Assembly (NCBI GenBank): GCA_964555055.1
Contig: CAZKQW010000002.1
Span: 124,001-188,000, forward strand
Source: GCA-016699445 sp964555055
Lineage (GTDB): Bacteria; UBA10199; JACPAL01; GCA-016699445
DNA length: 64,000 bases
Direction of reading: 5' to 3'
The position numbers and the translations under genes were made by a program. Positions within the stretch are counted from its first letter, which is position 1, and each line of letters starts with the position of its first letter. The notes under the pieces were generated by a model, which searched no databases, was not told the origin of the DNA, and worked only from the letters and a program-made list of their open reading frames with translations. Shown here one piece after another: positions 10,192 through 19,151 of this stretch.

Positions 10192-10509
10192 CTAATCCTT
10201 TAATAAGGCACCGCATTGAATACAATTTTTAGGGATCACTATGTTATCTATAGTAATAGAGCGTTTCGCTTTAATAATAGGCCAGGAACAATGGGGGCAT
10301 TTAATTTTTCTTTTGGAAATTATAAGAATGGAAAAGCTCATGAACACGAAAAAGAGGCTTAGTTCTTTTGAAAATAAGAAAAAAATCATTCCAATAAAGC
10401 CAAAAACGAAAAACAAACTATTCAAGATTAAATTTCTTTTTAAAGAGGGTTTAAATATTTTCCTTACATCGGGAACAGTGGTTCGGCTCATTTTCATATG
10501 TAATCCCAT
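10192..10509 (-). CDS. Small membrane protein with C-terminal zinc-ribbon motif
   Basis: A 105-residue protein. Two hydrophobic helices lie at about residues 26-60 (NSLFFVFGFIGMIFFLFS, LSLFFVFMSFSILII). They are followed by a four-cysteine ribbon, CPHC and CIQC about 22 residues apart, that would coordinate zinc. Three in-frame ATGs lie close together (10509, 10497, 10491) and none has a strong ribosome site. The gene is AT-rich and rich in A/T-ending codons, unlike the genes to its left, and lies directly after the candidate immunity gene. An equally long opposite-strand frame exists but lacks recognisable motifs. It may be a second small cargo gene of the Rhs cassette; function unknown. Confidence 0.6.
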   Translation of the reverse strand: MGLHMKMSRTTVPDVRKIFKPSLKRNLILNSLFFVFGFIGMIFFLFSKELSLFFVFMSFSILIISKRKIKCPHCSWPIIKAKRSITIDNIVIPKNCIQCGALLKD

Positions 10510-10580
10510 GCCTTATTCTTCGCTCAAGGACAAAACACTTCAAGGCCTTTGCAGATGAAAGGCATAACTAGAACTTCAAC

Positions 10581-11264
10581 TCAGGAATTAATCTTTTTTC
10601 CCACACATTCGGATAAAAAGCTCAAGGCCCTACAGAGAAGAGAAGGATTTAAATTACGTTCAATTATTTTTGGATGATGAAAAACATACCAATCTGGATA
10701 TCCAGGAACAGGAATGGCCTGAAAACTATGATTACTTTCGGGTAAGATATTTTTTTGAAAACTTTTCAAGTAACCGTAAGAAGGGCCAAGGACACCTCCA
10801 CTATCTAATGTAAAATAGATCTTTTTTTTATCAGCATCAAAACCAATACTGCCTATGAGATATTGATCACCAGAAAGCTGAGTTGAATTTACTCCGATTA
10901 AATTCAAAAGGCTTTTAGATAATTGATTTATGTTTAAAAGTAGGCTTTGAATTGAAAAAGCTTTTTCAACCTCTCGATCTTCATAATCTAAAATTTGATT
11001 CCCTTTAACTCTTAATTTTATTTTTTTATTCCGGTAAAAAATAATGCCTTCTAGATTAGTTTTGGAATTCAATTCAGACATCTGAGTTACTATCACTTCC
11101 ATCCGATCGATATTAGCAGGAAATTGTGTAATCATTTTTGAAATTTTAGCGTCAAAACAAGGAGTAATAGAAAAAATAAAAGTACTTAAGAAAATTAGAG
11201 CTATAATTATGCCAGTAAAAATATAAAAAATTACCCGCATTGTAAGTACTTTTTTAGTGAGCAT
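10581..11264 (-). CDS. AT-rich membrane-anchored protein, candidate immunity to the Rhs toxin tip
   Basis: About 227 residues if started at ATG 11264, which overlaps the end of the Rhs gene by 11 bases. ATG 11240 is an alternative, and the longest frame reaches 11360 but would run well into the Rhs gene. One N-terminal transmembrane helix (VIFYIFTGIIIALIFLSTFIFS) precedes a soluble domain with no family I recognise. Composition is markedly AT-rich. The position directly behind a polymorphic toxin C-terminus is where the cognate immunity gene normally lies, so immunity is the leading inference. A membrane anchor would place the domain in the periplasm. There is no sequence-level proof. Confidence 0.6.
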   Translation of the reverse strand: MLTKKVLTMRVIFYIFTGIIIALIFLSTFIFSITPCFDAKISKMITQFPANIDRMEVIVTQMSELNSKTNLEGIIFYRNKKIKLRVKGNQILDYEDREVEKAFSIQSLLLNINQLSKSLLNLIGVNSTQLSGDQYLIGSIGFDADKKKIYFTLDSGGVLGPSYGYLKSFQKNILPESNHSFQAIPVPGYPDWYVFHHPKIIERNLNPSLLCRALSFLSECVGKKINS

Positions 11265-14200
11265 AATCAGAGTGGTAATCATCAATTCCACGCATAATCC
11301 AATATTGATCTTTAGGGTCGTCAAAAAATGAAAAGTAATAATACCTATCTGAGGTACCACTAATAATTTGATAAAATCCAGCGGCGGCTCTTAGTGTCAG
11401 CTCATTAAAACCAGCTGCACTCCCAACAATTCCAAAATGGTAATTCCCAAAATTTTCATACTTACCGTCATCACTTAATTTTTTATAATCCCAGTCACCA
11501 CCAGTTTTAACTTTATTGATAAAATCCTTAAATGACATCCCTTTTGCCTCTCTAACATTTTTTTCGATGTCAACTCCAGGAGGAGTTTCAGGTTTTTCAA
11601 ATAACTGATGCACAGTTTCATTAAAAATCATCCCCGCAGCCGCCGTCGCACCGCCAATCCAAGCGCCTTGCAGGGCGTTACCACCCATAATCACTGAAGC
11701 CGTGGCTCCTGTCGCCGCGCCAATCAGCGTACGACCGAGCAATCGCGTCATGAAGTCTTTATTATTGAGATACTTATCCGCATACCTCGAGACACCTGCA
11801 GAAATAGCCCCGATGAGGGCGCTCCTGCCGATACCTCCTAACCCTTGCCCCGACACGGCGCTGTTAATCGCCCCTGAGATGGCTCCCGCAGCCGCATGAA
11901 TCCCTGCCTTGGCTAATTGAGAGGCGATGTGGAGTCCCTGGATGATCTCTCCCGCACCGAAGAAGATCGCACCCGTGATCATGCCTTGAAGGGCTCCCAT
12001 CAGAATGTTGCCGCCGAATATCGCGGCGCTCACCGCCCCTAAAGCAGCCCCCAAGATAATCGCGAATAGAAAGGCGAACCAAAAATGGCCCGTTGGGTCC
12101 GTGTATTTCAGCGGATTATTTCTGACGTAAGCATATCGATTATACGCCTGTAGATCATGCTTATCTTGAATCGCCGTGTCCGCCTGGATGAATCTCCCGA
12201 TTTCCGGATTATAATAGCGGGCTTTATAATAGTAGAGACCGGACTCGACGTCGTACTTTTGACCTGTGTAACTAGGGTTGAGCTTTAGATTCGGGTTTAA
12301 GACGAATGTTTCGCCACCAAAAGGCGCATACTCGACACGCTGTAAAACGTCTCCTCTTCTATACATGATGCCGCTATGACGCGCTTCAGACTTGCCCTCC
12401 GTCATTACGTGGCTTGAGCTTAAGTGATCATCGTGGACATAATAGAAATAGTCTTGATCCGAAGCGACGGCGGGAGGTTCTCCGGAATCCGCACAAACAT
12501 GCATGGGATATTGAACCACTAATAAGATAACCTGGAAAACAAGATAGGATTTTACATATTTGCGTACGTGATACTCAAAGATCGATTCCTGAAAAATGAG
12601 AGAAAATGTCCTCCAAGCGGCGTAACCTCTTCTTAGAGAGGGATTTGAGATCCACTCGGGACAAATTCGTGGCAGATCACGCATTAATCCTAAGATGATA
12701 AGGGCCAAGATTATGCAAAGATAAGGGAACAAAGTGCCCAAGTTCGTCACTGGATCGATATTCGTATCGATTAAAGTGCCGCCACCGGTTCCCATGAGAC
12801 GCGACACGTCTCCCAAACCTCTTACCGCCACTTTTTTAGATCCGGCGAAAATATTCAGGATCAACTGTCCCTGCTCTATTTCAAGCGCGTCTCCCAAGTA
12901 ATGAGTCGTTTGGCGAGTGATACCGCCTGATAAATTCCTTTGCGCGCTGCTTTTTTTGACGCGAGTCCCCGCATAGTCGTACTCGTAGTTCACCAGGTTT
13001 CCATTCGACATGGTCACTTGGATAAGCTGGTTCTGAGCGTTGTAATCCATGGTTCTATTCGGATCACGAGTCATATTCCCGTTCGCATCATAACTAAACG
13101 TGCTGGAACCGATGCGTGTCACCGCATGCGGGCGCGGTGATGTATATTCATAAGGAGTCGAGCCGAAAGAACGTTGGTTCTGGTTTATGTTACCCTGTGA
13201 ATCATAAGTGAAAGTAAAGGAGCGGCTATCCGATTGGTTTCGATAACTCGTGAGCCGGTCTAAACTATCATACGATGCTTGATCGATCGCTGCTGTACCC
13301 TGTTGGCTTAATGGGTCGGCCAGTTTTGTGATATTTCCCGCGACATCATATTGATAACGACGGTGGCTATACCTATCAGACGCTTTCGAAATTATCTTCT
13401 CGCTCAAACGATGACTGAGAGGGTAATAATCATATTCGGATTGAACGCCATTACCGAAATTTTCCTTAAGAAGATTTCCGTACTGATTAAAGGCCGTTAA
13501 AGGGTCTATGGTATAATAAGCTTCGTGGGATGCGTCACAGGTTGAGTCACACACTTTCATCAGCTCCCCATTCATCATGTATTGATATCGCAATACATGA
13601 CCGCCCGGATTGACGACGCGAGCCACTCTTCCTCGAAGGTCATACTGCATATCCTGATGAAAATCGGCCAATCCCGGGACGACGCGCGTCATTCTCGAAT
13701 TTCTTCTAAAGAGATCATCGTAGGAAAACTTCGTTTTACGAATCAAAGTGTTGGAGGCATTTCTTTCCTCCACCTGAAAAAGCTCGCCTGGAAGAACATC
13801 GTATCCGGATTCACCCCTATCATAGGTGTAAACTTCCTTCCCTTCGAGCACGGTACCTGACTTCAGGAATTCTTTCCTAACGATGCGGCCCATCGTATCG
13901 TAAAATATATGGACTTTATTTCCGGCATTGTCCGTTTGCCATTCGAGCTGGCTTTGAGCGTTATACTCGTATATCCAGGTTCCGATATTGGCGTCGGTCA
14001 TGCTCTTTTTTCGACCGGAAAGATCGTACTCCAAGCTGGTCAAAACACGTCTCTCGGGACCTACGCTCACGTTCAGAAGATCTCCAAGAGGGTTGTATTG
14101 ATAATAGGTCGAAGTTCCTGCAGGATCTTTAACCTCTACGACTCTTTCTTGGGCGTCTAAAATTTCCGTATAGTTGCGACCTCGCGAATCCGTCGTTTTC

Positions 14201-17200
14201 TTTTCGAGAAGCCCTTGAGCGTTCGTGAGGTAATCAATATCGATGTCATCTATGGGAGATTCGGCATCCCCCGCTGGGTTTTCTATACGCGCAGGCCTCC
14301 CGAAAAAGTCCCTATAGGTCTTTTTAAGTCTAGCCGTCGGGGGAATAGAAGAAATGAAGTCACAGTTATTGTTGAAAGAAGGCTCCGTCTGCACTTCATA
14401 AGATCCAGCCTCCAATTTTCGACTCTGGACGAGACGATAATTCCCGCGCTCCGATAAAACGCATTTTTGCAGAACATTCCCACTCACATCCGAGTAAGTG
14501 ATTTCCGATGGCGAAGTCTCGGTGACGGCATAGCCCTCCTGAGGGCTCCAAGATTGCGACTTGAGTAAAAGCGTACTTTCCCACCCATCCACGTTCACCC
14601 TGACATAATCATATTGGAAACGACCTAGAGTCCTTGAAACTCCGTTCGTATCCTTCACGCCTTCCTCGAGCTTTCGTCCGAACGAATCTTGTCGAGTCCA
14701 CTTCCCGACATTTTGAGGGCTTGTTTCCTGCAAAGGTTCCCCGTTTAATGGATTAAATTGTCGGTGCATGGACAGTACCGAACCGGATGGAGTGACGATA
14801 TCTTCCCGGATAGGAAAGATGCTCCGGCTATCGTAAGCTATGGTTTTTCGAACGGCATCCACGTCGCGCGTGCTGGCCATGACTCCTATGGAGTTAAAAG
14901 AATTTTCATTCGTTAAAAACTGGCTTCCATCGCGATTCAGATAATAGGTTTCTTTCGAAGGATTTCCCCGAGAATCATATTCAAAGCGTTTTCTACGCAG
15001 GAGATTGTCGGCCCCGTCACTTTTATTAATCTCCAGAGCCCTATCCCTAATTTTTAAGGCACTGAACTCGGGATAATAAGACGTCTCCACCTTGAGATAG
15101 AGCCTATTGTTGGAATCATAGGAAGCTTCCTCGAGTAAATTTCCGAAATCATCATGCTTAAATACGACGCGGCTACTTCGAGATCTTGCGGATCCCTCTT
15201 CTGAAACGTTTTTTGTCGTGCGGTATAGACGCGGATAGCATCTTGTCACCGTAGTCTCCGCATCGGCCCCGCAATCAAAGATATCGAATAAACGCCTTGG
15301 ATTTATCTTATATTCCGTTTGTTGGGCGACTCTCAAACGGCTGCCTTCGTAGACGGTTTGTTTATAGCTCTTCCCCGATAGGGCAAAGTGCGTGAATCCA
15401 TTCATATCAAAAAAACGCTCATCGGACGCCCTCAAGGGACGCACATCACCTTTGGCTTGATGATAGAAAGTCACCGTTTTAGTAGCCGTCCATGAATCCC
15501 CTGGAAGGGGTTCGCTTAATTTTGAGGCTTCTTGAAAACCATTGAACTTCACGTAGATATTATTTCTCCCGATGCCCGGCTGGAGGACGAAATAATTCCC
15601 TCCTCTAAAATCATGCGTGGTCCAACGCATCCCAGGATGCCTTAAAATTTCGGGATAAGTCAGGGATCTCGCTTCCGGGTGGATCGTGTAATCCTGGGTA
15701 TAAATTTTGTGAACGAGATTCATGTTAAAAGGCAGAAACCAATTATTCGGCTGTCCTTCAGTCTGAGGCCACGAGGAAGGCATGTATTCGATCGCCATAC
15801 TAGCCCCTTGCCCGTCTAAAATACTCTTTAGATTGCCCATAGGCTGGTTGACATTCCGATTCCGCCACCAGGAAGGGGAGTCATGGAAACCCACGGCGTT
15901 AAACCGCATCGGATGGAACACGTAGTGATTTCTTAATCCATCCGCCATTCCATGGTAACGCGAATGCAACGCCATACGATCCGGCAAACCATCGCCATTC
16001 ATATCCTGAAAATAACTGTAATACCGTCCATCGTTTTCGTTATAGAGATCGCCGCAAGCATGCCATTGGGGAAGAGGCCTTGAAATTATCTCCCCAGTTC
16101 TAGGGTTTGTAACCGTTTGGGTATAGACGGAGTCGTCCCGAATGGGATCGCGGACTACAATAGCCGGCGATAGCTGTGAAAACGTATCCACGTTTGTCGT
16201 CCCATGATAGATAGAAAATCTTAAATCGCAGTTATCCCCCTCCGCATCGACCCCTTCCACACGGTCCAAAAATCCGTCTCCGTTAATATCGATCAAATCA
16301 TGCCTTTTATTGAGAAAGCCTCGACTCCCTTCATCTTGAACATTGTCCAAAATTCCGATCGTGCCAAACCCATCGACTCGGAGCCTTCCGGGGCGATCCG
16401 GAACAGGATCCGAAAGAGACCAGCCTTTCCCGTTATTCATGAAAACCGAGAAACCAGTTCCGACCATCGTCTCTCCATGATAGAAATCGCCTCTAAAAAT
16501 ACGGTCAGGCAAGCCATCGCCATTGACGTCACGTATCGTCAAAAATGTATTTTCTCCATCAGCAGCGTAGAGTTGAGACCTATTCTCGTGATCGGGAGTA
16601 TAGCGAGTCAAAGGATCCACCCAATATTCGGGTGTCGTCCGGAAGCCGGATCCCGTATTAAAATAAACTAAAAATCGTCCACGATCGGCAACGCCCAAGG
16701 CATCGATACTATGGGAATCAGGCGCGCGATCACTCACTACACGATCCAACAAGCCGTCGCCATTCATGTCGTAAAATCCCTTATCGATATCGCTTGTCCC
16801 GGCCCAACCACCCACAAAAGGATCCGCCCACTCCACAGGCGGGTCCCATCCATGGCCATTATTGAACGCGATTCTGAACGCAGCTGTCTCGAAGGAAGAT
16901 CTGTGTCCGCTCACCAAAACCCGACCAAAGCGGTCCGGAAGGCCATCCCCGTTCATATCGGACAAGAATAACCATTGGTGCCCATTTCGGTTACCCGTGA
17001 TGCGCCCTTCCCATGGAGGGTTGTCGTAGCCGTGGGAGGCATGCATAAAAGGCTCTTCCCATCGGGATCGTCCGAGAATTTCCACGAAATCATTCCCGTT
17101 ATTAAAGTATACCTGAAAGCTTCCATCGGGATTTGCCACCACTTGATCGATCAAGCCGTCGCCGTTCATGTCCGCAAAGGTCACTTCATCATTTGTCCAC

Positions 17201-18303
17201 CCAGGTTCGAAACGACCGCCCACGGTGCGACTCGCTTGAAGAGAGAACGGGGTTTCTGAAAATGAGATGTCATCCTCTCCAAAATATTCAAAACGTGTTG
17301 CGGGTAAAAACTCGGCATCGGAAGATCCGAACTGCTGCAATGAGGTTAAGTAGCGAACGCGCCTTATCGATGAAACCGTATAGTTGAAGACCAGCTTTTG
17401 GAGCCGAGATCCCGCGTTATGAATGGTTATGGATTTTAAGACATGGCCTAGACGTTCACGCGCTTGGAAAGCTTCCCGAAACATCGGGAAATAGGCCTGA
17501 GAAGCGGGATCCGAATTCACAGGCCCGACTTCAAAATCGATGGTTATCTGCGATTCGGGATAAATAATCTGAGATATCAAGTGATTCGCGCCATAATTAA
17601 CGGTGAGTGTATTGTTATTGGCATCAATAATCTTATCTAATTTCCACGAGTAAACTTGGGAAGTGGGGGTGCCTGTGCTGGTAAAGGCGACCTCCTGTGC
17701 GTTACCTTGGCTTCCAAAAAAATATCTCATACCGGATTTATCAATGGCCACCCAACCTCTTTGGGTACGAATACCGCTTGAATCCGAAGAGTAAAGAAAC
17801 AGGTAATTACTGAAACCACTTTCGATTTTCGACTGATAGAGATCCGCCATATAACCCGCAGCATCGGTAATTCCGTAAGTCGCGGGATCTATCCTCTGAG
17901 ACACCCTTTGCAAGGATTCGGATTGTCCGCTTAAACGCACTTCGAAATCTATGCCATTATCATAATCGATCCCATTAAAGCCTGCGGATCTCACGATACT
18001 CCCCAATTCGAACTCCCATCCGTATCCAACCCAACTATTCACGTTACGTCTTAGGCTATTGTAGGAAAGATTCGGCGTCGGCGTCACGCCGCCTCGGGCC
18101 GGTGGAACTGGGATAGGGACAGAGTAATTCGCGGAACCTGAAAATTCGTCGGCTTGTACCGTAGAGCCTCCGGCATTCGTACCGCCACCTGAGAGCAAGA
18201 CAAGCGAAGCCGTTGCGGTAGATACAACTCTTTCTTGGGCACTAACCGGAAGATGAGAAGATAAGACCCACAAGAATGAGAAGTAGAAAAAATATTTTTT
18301 CAT
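11254..18303 (-). CDS. Giant SpvB/Rhs toxin-like protein with polymorphic toxin type 44 C-terminus
   Basis: A 2349-residue exported protein. Signal peptide residues 1-22 (LPVSAQ). SpvB-like head at about 45-340. Six FG-GAP/VCBS repeats (DMNGDGLPDR type) at about 375-790. TcB-middle-like segment near 830-900. Many YD/RHS repeats at about 1100-1830. An unusual hydrophobic insert with predicted helices at about 1850-1935. The conserved RHS core (GLYYYKARYYNPEIGRF to YTDPTGHF) at about 2010-2075. A Gly/Ala-rich hydrophobic region at about 2075-2230. A distinct tip at about 2250-2349 with GGDWDYK, YENFGNYHFG and DDPKDQ, which I recognise as the polymorphic toxin type 44 (Ntox44) pattern. Rhs shells enclose and then release such tips. 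The gene follows a small lipoprotein gene by six bases and overlaps the candidate immunity gene. Confidence 0.88.
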   Translation of the reverse strand: MKKYFFYFSFLWVLSSHLPVSAQERVVSTATASLVLLSGGGTNAGGSTVQADEFSGSANYSVPIPVPPARGGVTPTPNLSYNSLRRNVNSWVGYGWEFELGSIVRSAGFNGIDYDNGIDFEVRLSGQSESLQRVSQRIDPATYGITDAAGYMADLYQSKIESGFSNYLFLYSSDSSGIRTQRGWVAIDKSGMRYFFGSQGNAQEVAFTSTGTPTSQVYSWKLDKIIDANNNTLTVNYGANHLISQIIYPESQITIDFEVGPVNSDPASQAYFPMFREAFQARERLGHVLKSITIHNAGSRLQKLVFNYTVSSIRRVRYLTSLQQFGSSDAEFLPATRFEYFGEDDISFSETPFSLQASRTVGGRFEPGWTNDEVTFADMNGDGLIDQVVANPDGSFQVYFNNGNDFVEILGRSRWEEPFMHASHGYDNPPWEGRITGNRNGHQWLFLSDMNGDGLPDRFGRVLVSGHRSSFETAAFRIAFNNGHGWDPPVEWADPFVGGWAGTSDIDKGFYDMNGDGLLDRVVSDRAPDSHSIDALGVADRGRFLVYFNTGSGFRTTPEYWVDPLTRYTPDHENRSQLYAADGENTFLTIRDVNGDGLPDRIFRGDFYHGETMVGTGFSVFMNNGKGWSLSDPVPDRPGRLRVDGFGTIGILDNVQDEGSRGFLNKRHDLIDINGDGFLDRVEGVDAEGDNCDLRFSIYHGTTNVDTFSQLSPAIVVRDPIRDDSVYTQTVTNPRTGEIISRPLPQWHACGDLYNENDGRYYSYFQDMNGDGLPDRMALHSRYHGMADGLRNHYVFHPMRFNAVGFHDSPSWWRNRNVNQPMGNLKSILDGQGASMAIEYMPSSWPQTEGQPNNWFLPFNMNLVHKIYTQDYTIHPEARSLTYPEILRHPGMRWTTHDFRGGNYFVLQPGIGRNNIYVKFNGFQEASKLSEPLPGDSWTATKTVTFYHQAKGDVRPLRASDERFFDMNGFTHFALSGKSYKQTVYEGSRLRVAQQTEYKINPRRLFDIFDCGADAETTVTRCYPRLYRTTKNVSEEGSARSRSSRVVFKHDDFGNLLEEASYDSNNRLYLKVETSYYPEFSALKIRDRALEINKSDGADNLLRRKRFEYDSRGNPSKETYYLNRDGSQFLTNENSFNSIGVMASTRDVDAVRKTIAYDSRSIFPIREDIVTPSGSVLSMHRQFNPLNGEPLQETSPQNVGKWTRQDSFGRKLEEGVKDTNGVSRTLGRFQYDYVRVNVDGWESTLLLKSQSWSPQEGYAVTETSPSEITYSDVSGNVLQKCVLSERGNYRLVQSRKLEAGSYEVQTEPSFNNNCDFISSIPPTARLKKTYRDFFGRPARIENPAGDAESPIDDIDIDYLTNAQGLLEKKTTDSRGRNYTEILDAQERVVEVKDPAGTSTYYQYNPLGDLLNVSVGPERRVLTSLEYDLSGRKKSMTDANIGTWIYEYNAQSQLEWQTDNAGNKVHIFYDTMGRIVRKEFLKSGTVLEGKEVYTYDRGESGYDVLPGELFQVEERNASNTLIRKTKFSYDDLFRRNSRMTRVVPGLADFHQDMQYDLRGRVARVVNPGGHVLRYQYMMNGELMKVCDSTCDASHEAYYTIDPLTAFNQYGNLLKENFGNGVQSEYDYYPLSHRLSEKIISKASDRYSHRRYQYDVAGNITKLADPLSQQGTAAIDQASYDSLDRLTSYRNQSDSRSFTFTYDSQGNINQNQRSFGSTPYEYTSPRPHAVTRIGSSTFSYDANGNMTRDPNRTMDYNAQNQLIQVTMSNGNLVNYEYDYAGTRVKKSSAQRNLSGGITRQTTHYLGDALEIEQGQLILNIFAGSKKVAVRGLGDVSRLMGTGGGTLIDTNIDPVTNLGTLFPYLCIILALIILGLMRDLPRICPEWISNPSLRRGYAAWRTFSLIFQESIFEYHVRKYVKSYLVFQVILLVVQYPMHVCADSGEPPAVASDQDYFYYVHDDHLSSSHVMTEGKSEARHSGIMYRRGDVLQRVEYAPFGGETFVLNPNLKLNPSYTGQKYDVESGLYYYKARYYNPEIGRFIQADTAIQDKHDLQAYNRYAYVRNNPLKYTDPTGHFWFAFLFAIILGAALGAVSAAIFGGNILMGALQGMITGAIFFGAGEIIQGLHIASQLAKAGIHAAAGAISGAINSAVSGQGLGGIGRSALIGAISAGVSRYADKYLNNKDFMTRLLGRTLIGAATGATASVIMGGNALQGAWIGGATAAAGMIFNETVHQLFEKPETPPGVDIEKNVREAKGMSFKDFINKVKTGGDWDYKKLSDDGKYENFGNYHFGIVGSAAGFNELTLRAAAGFYQIISGTSDRYYYFSFFDDPKDQYWIMRGIDDYHSDYAH

Positions 18304-18309
18304 AAAGAG

Positions 18310-18612
18310 TTATCGAGGAAGACTGTATTTTAAATCTTCTTCCGTTTCCGTATCCGAAAGTCTTTGTGAACAGGGACGGGTGGCGCATGGACGGTAAGGT
18401 TCGATGCTGGCGCCTCCAGGAGTCTCAGGATCGATGCCGCCCGTACCGCTGTTGGCTCCTGATACTCCACCCGTTGCTTGAGGAGATCCACCCATAGATT
18501 GTGGAGGGGAGGAAGATTCTTGCTGCCCTCCCTGGCCTGAATGATCCGGAGTGCTTGAGCGATTACAGCCAAAGCTTATAGCGATGAATAAAATAACAAA
18601 TATTCTTTTCAT
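18310..18612 (-). CDS. Small Gly/Ser-rich lipoprotein
   Basis: A 100-residue protein whose signal sequence ends in a lipobox (ISFGC), followed by a low-complexity Gly/Ser/Pro/Gln stretch and a short charged tail. The ATG at 18612 is preceded by AAGGGG at suitable spacing, a clear ribosome site. Its stop lies six bases before the start of the 2349-residue Rhs gene, so the two are almost certainly co-transcribed. No domain is recognisable. It could act as a small outer-membrane anchor or secretion accessory for the Rhs protein. It appears to be the first gene of the 18-kb cluster. Confidence 0.75.
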   Translation of the reverse strand: MKRIFVILFIAISFGCNRSSTPDHSGQGGQQESSSPPQSMGGSPQATGGVSGANSGTGGIDPETPGGASIEPYRPCATRPCSQRLSDTETEEDLKYSLPR

Positions 18613-18794
18613 ACGCGCCCCTTAAAAGACATCATCTCGCTTAGGCCTGCTTTGACCAAAATATACGAGAAAACAAATTTCCCATCTGGCTATGAGGATA
18701 ATTTTTCATCCAACATTCCGCGCTAAAATTTAAAAAAGCATCTCACTTAGAAACCAACTTCGCTTATCGCGAGGCGATCAAAAAAAGTTTCTAT
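18613..18794 (-). promoter_or_regulatory. 182-base leader upstream of the SpvB/Rhs cluster
   Basis: This AT-rich gap precedes the first cluster gene and must hold its promoter if the cluster is transcribed separately. A TATATT hexamer lies about 50 bases before the lipoprotein ATG, but no convincing -35 is 16-18 bases upstream of it. A short inverted repeat (ATCGC/GCGAT, three-base loop) sits near 18768-18780 but has no T-tract on the minus strand, so I do not call a terminator. Confidence 0.3.
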
Positions 18795-19148
18795 TTATTT
18801 TAATTTTTTCTGTTTTTTAGATGAATGACGAGGGGAGGTTCGAAAGGCAAAATGGGTTTCTTCAGTACCCATCTTATCTGAATTGATGCGGACGAAAGCC
18901 TGAATCTCGATATCAAGATCCGTAAGAGCCTTTCGGATTTCTTTTTGGATATCGATCTTATCCAGAAACTTCTTAAACTCGCTCACCACCAGTTTGACGA
19001 TCTCTTCCTTTCCCTTCACCAACTGCTTCGAAAGATAATCCGTGGCTTGTTGTGCGATTTTATTATCGGAAATGGCGCTGCGGATGCCGCTTTCCGTCAT
19101 CAAGGCGGCTCCGACACCTGTCGTTAATATTTTGCGCAGAGTGCTCAA
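18795..19148 (-). CDS. Small helical protein, phasin-like in character
   Basis: A 117-residue protein of mostly amphipathic helix (residues of about 25 to 90 with regular Ile/Leu/Val and Lys/Glu spacing, for example KLVVSEFKKFLDKID) and a very basic tail (SSKKQKKLK). Its N-terminus (TTGVGAALMTESGIRSAI) is not a signal peptide. The pattern recalls phasins and PhaF-type polyhydroxyalkanoate granule proteins, but the similarity is only of character. It starts three bases after the SRPBCC gene stop and is last in the rpsA-led run of genes. An apolipoprotein-like or histone-like role is possible. Function unproven. Confidence 0.6.
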   Translation of the reverse strand: MSTLRKILTTGVGAALMTESGIRSAISDNKIAQQATDYLSKQLVKGKEEIVKLVVSEFKKFLDKIDIQKEIRKALTDLDIEIQAFVRINSDKMGTEETHFAFRTSPRHSSKKQKKLK

Positions 19149-19151
19149 AAT

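Noticed and set aside
10241..10558. Plus-strand frame of 105 codons opposite the zinc-ribbon gene
   Set aside because: It lacks recognisable motifs, while the minus frame has two hydrophobic helices and a four-cysteine ribbon and lies on the same strand as its neighbours.
18768..18780. Hairpin near 18770 as a terminator after the helical protein gene
   Set aside because: The stem is only five bases and there is no T-run on the relevant strand.
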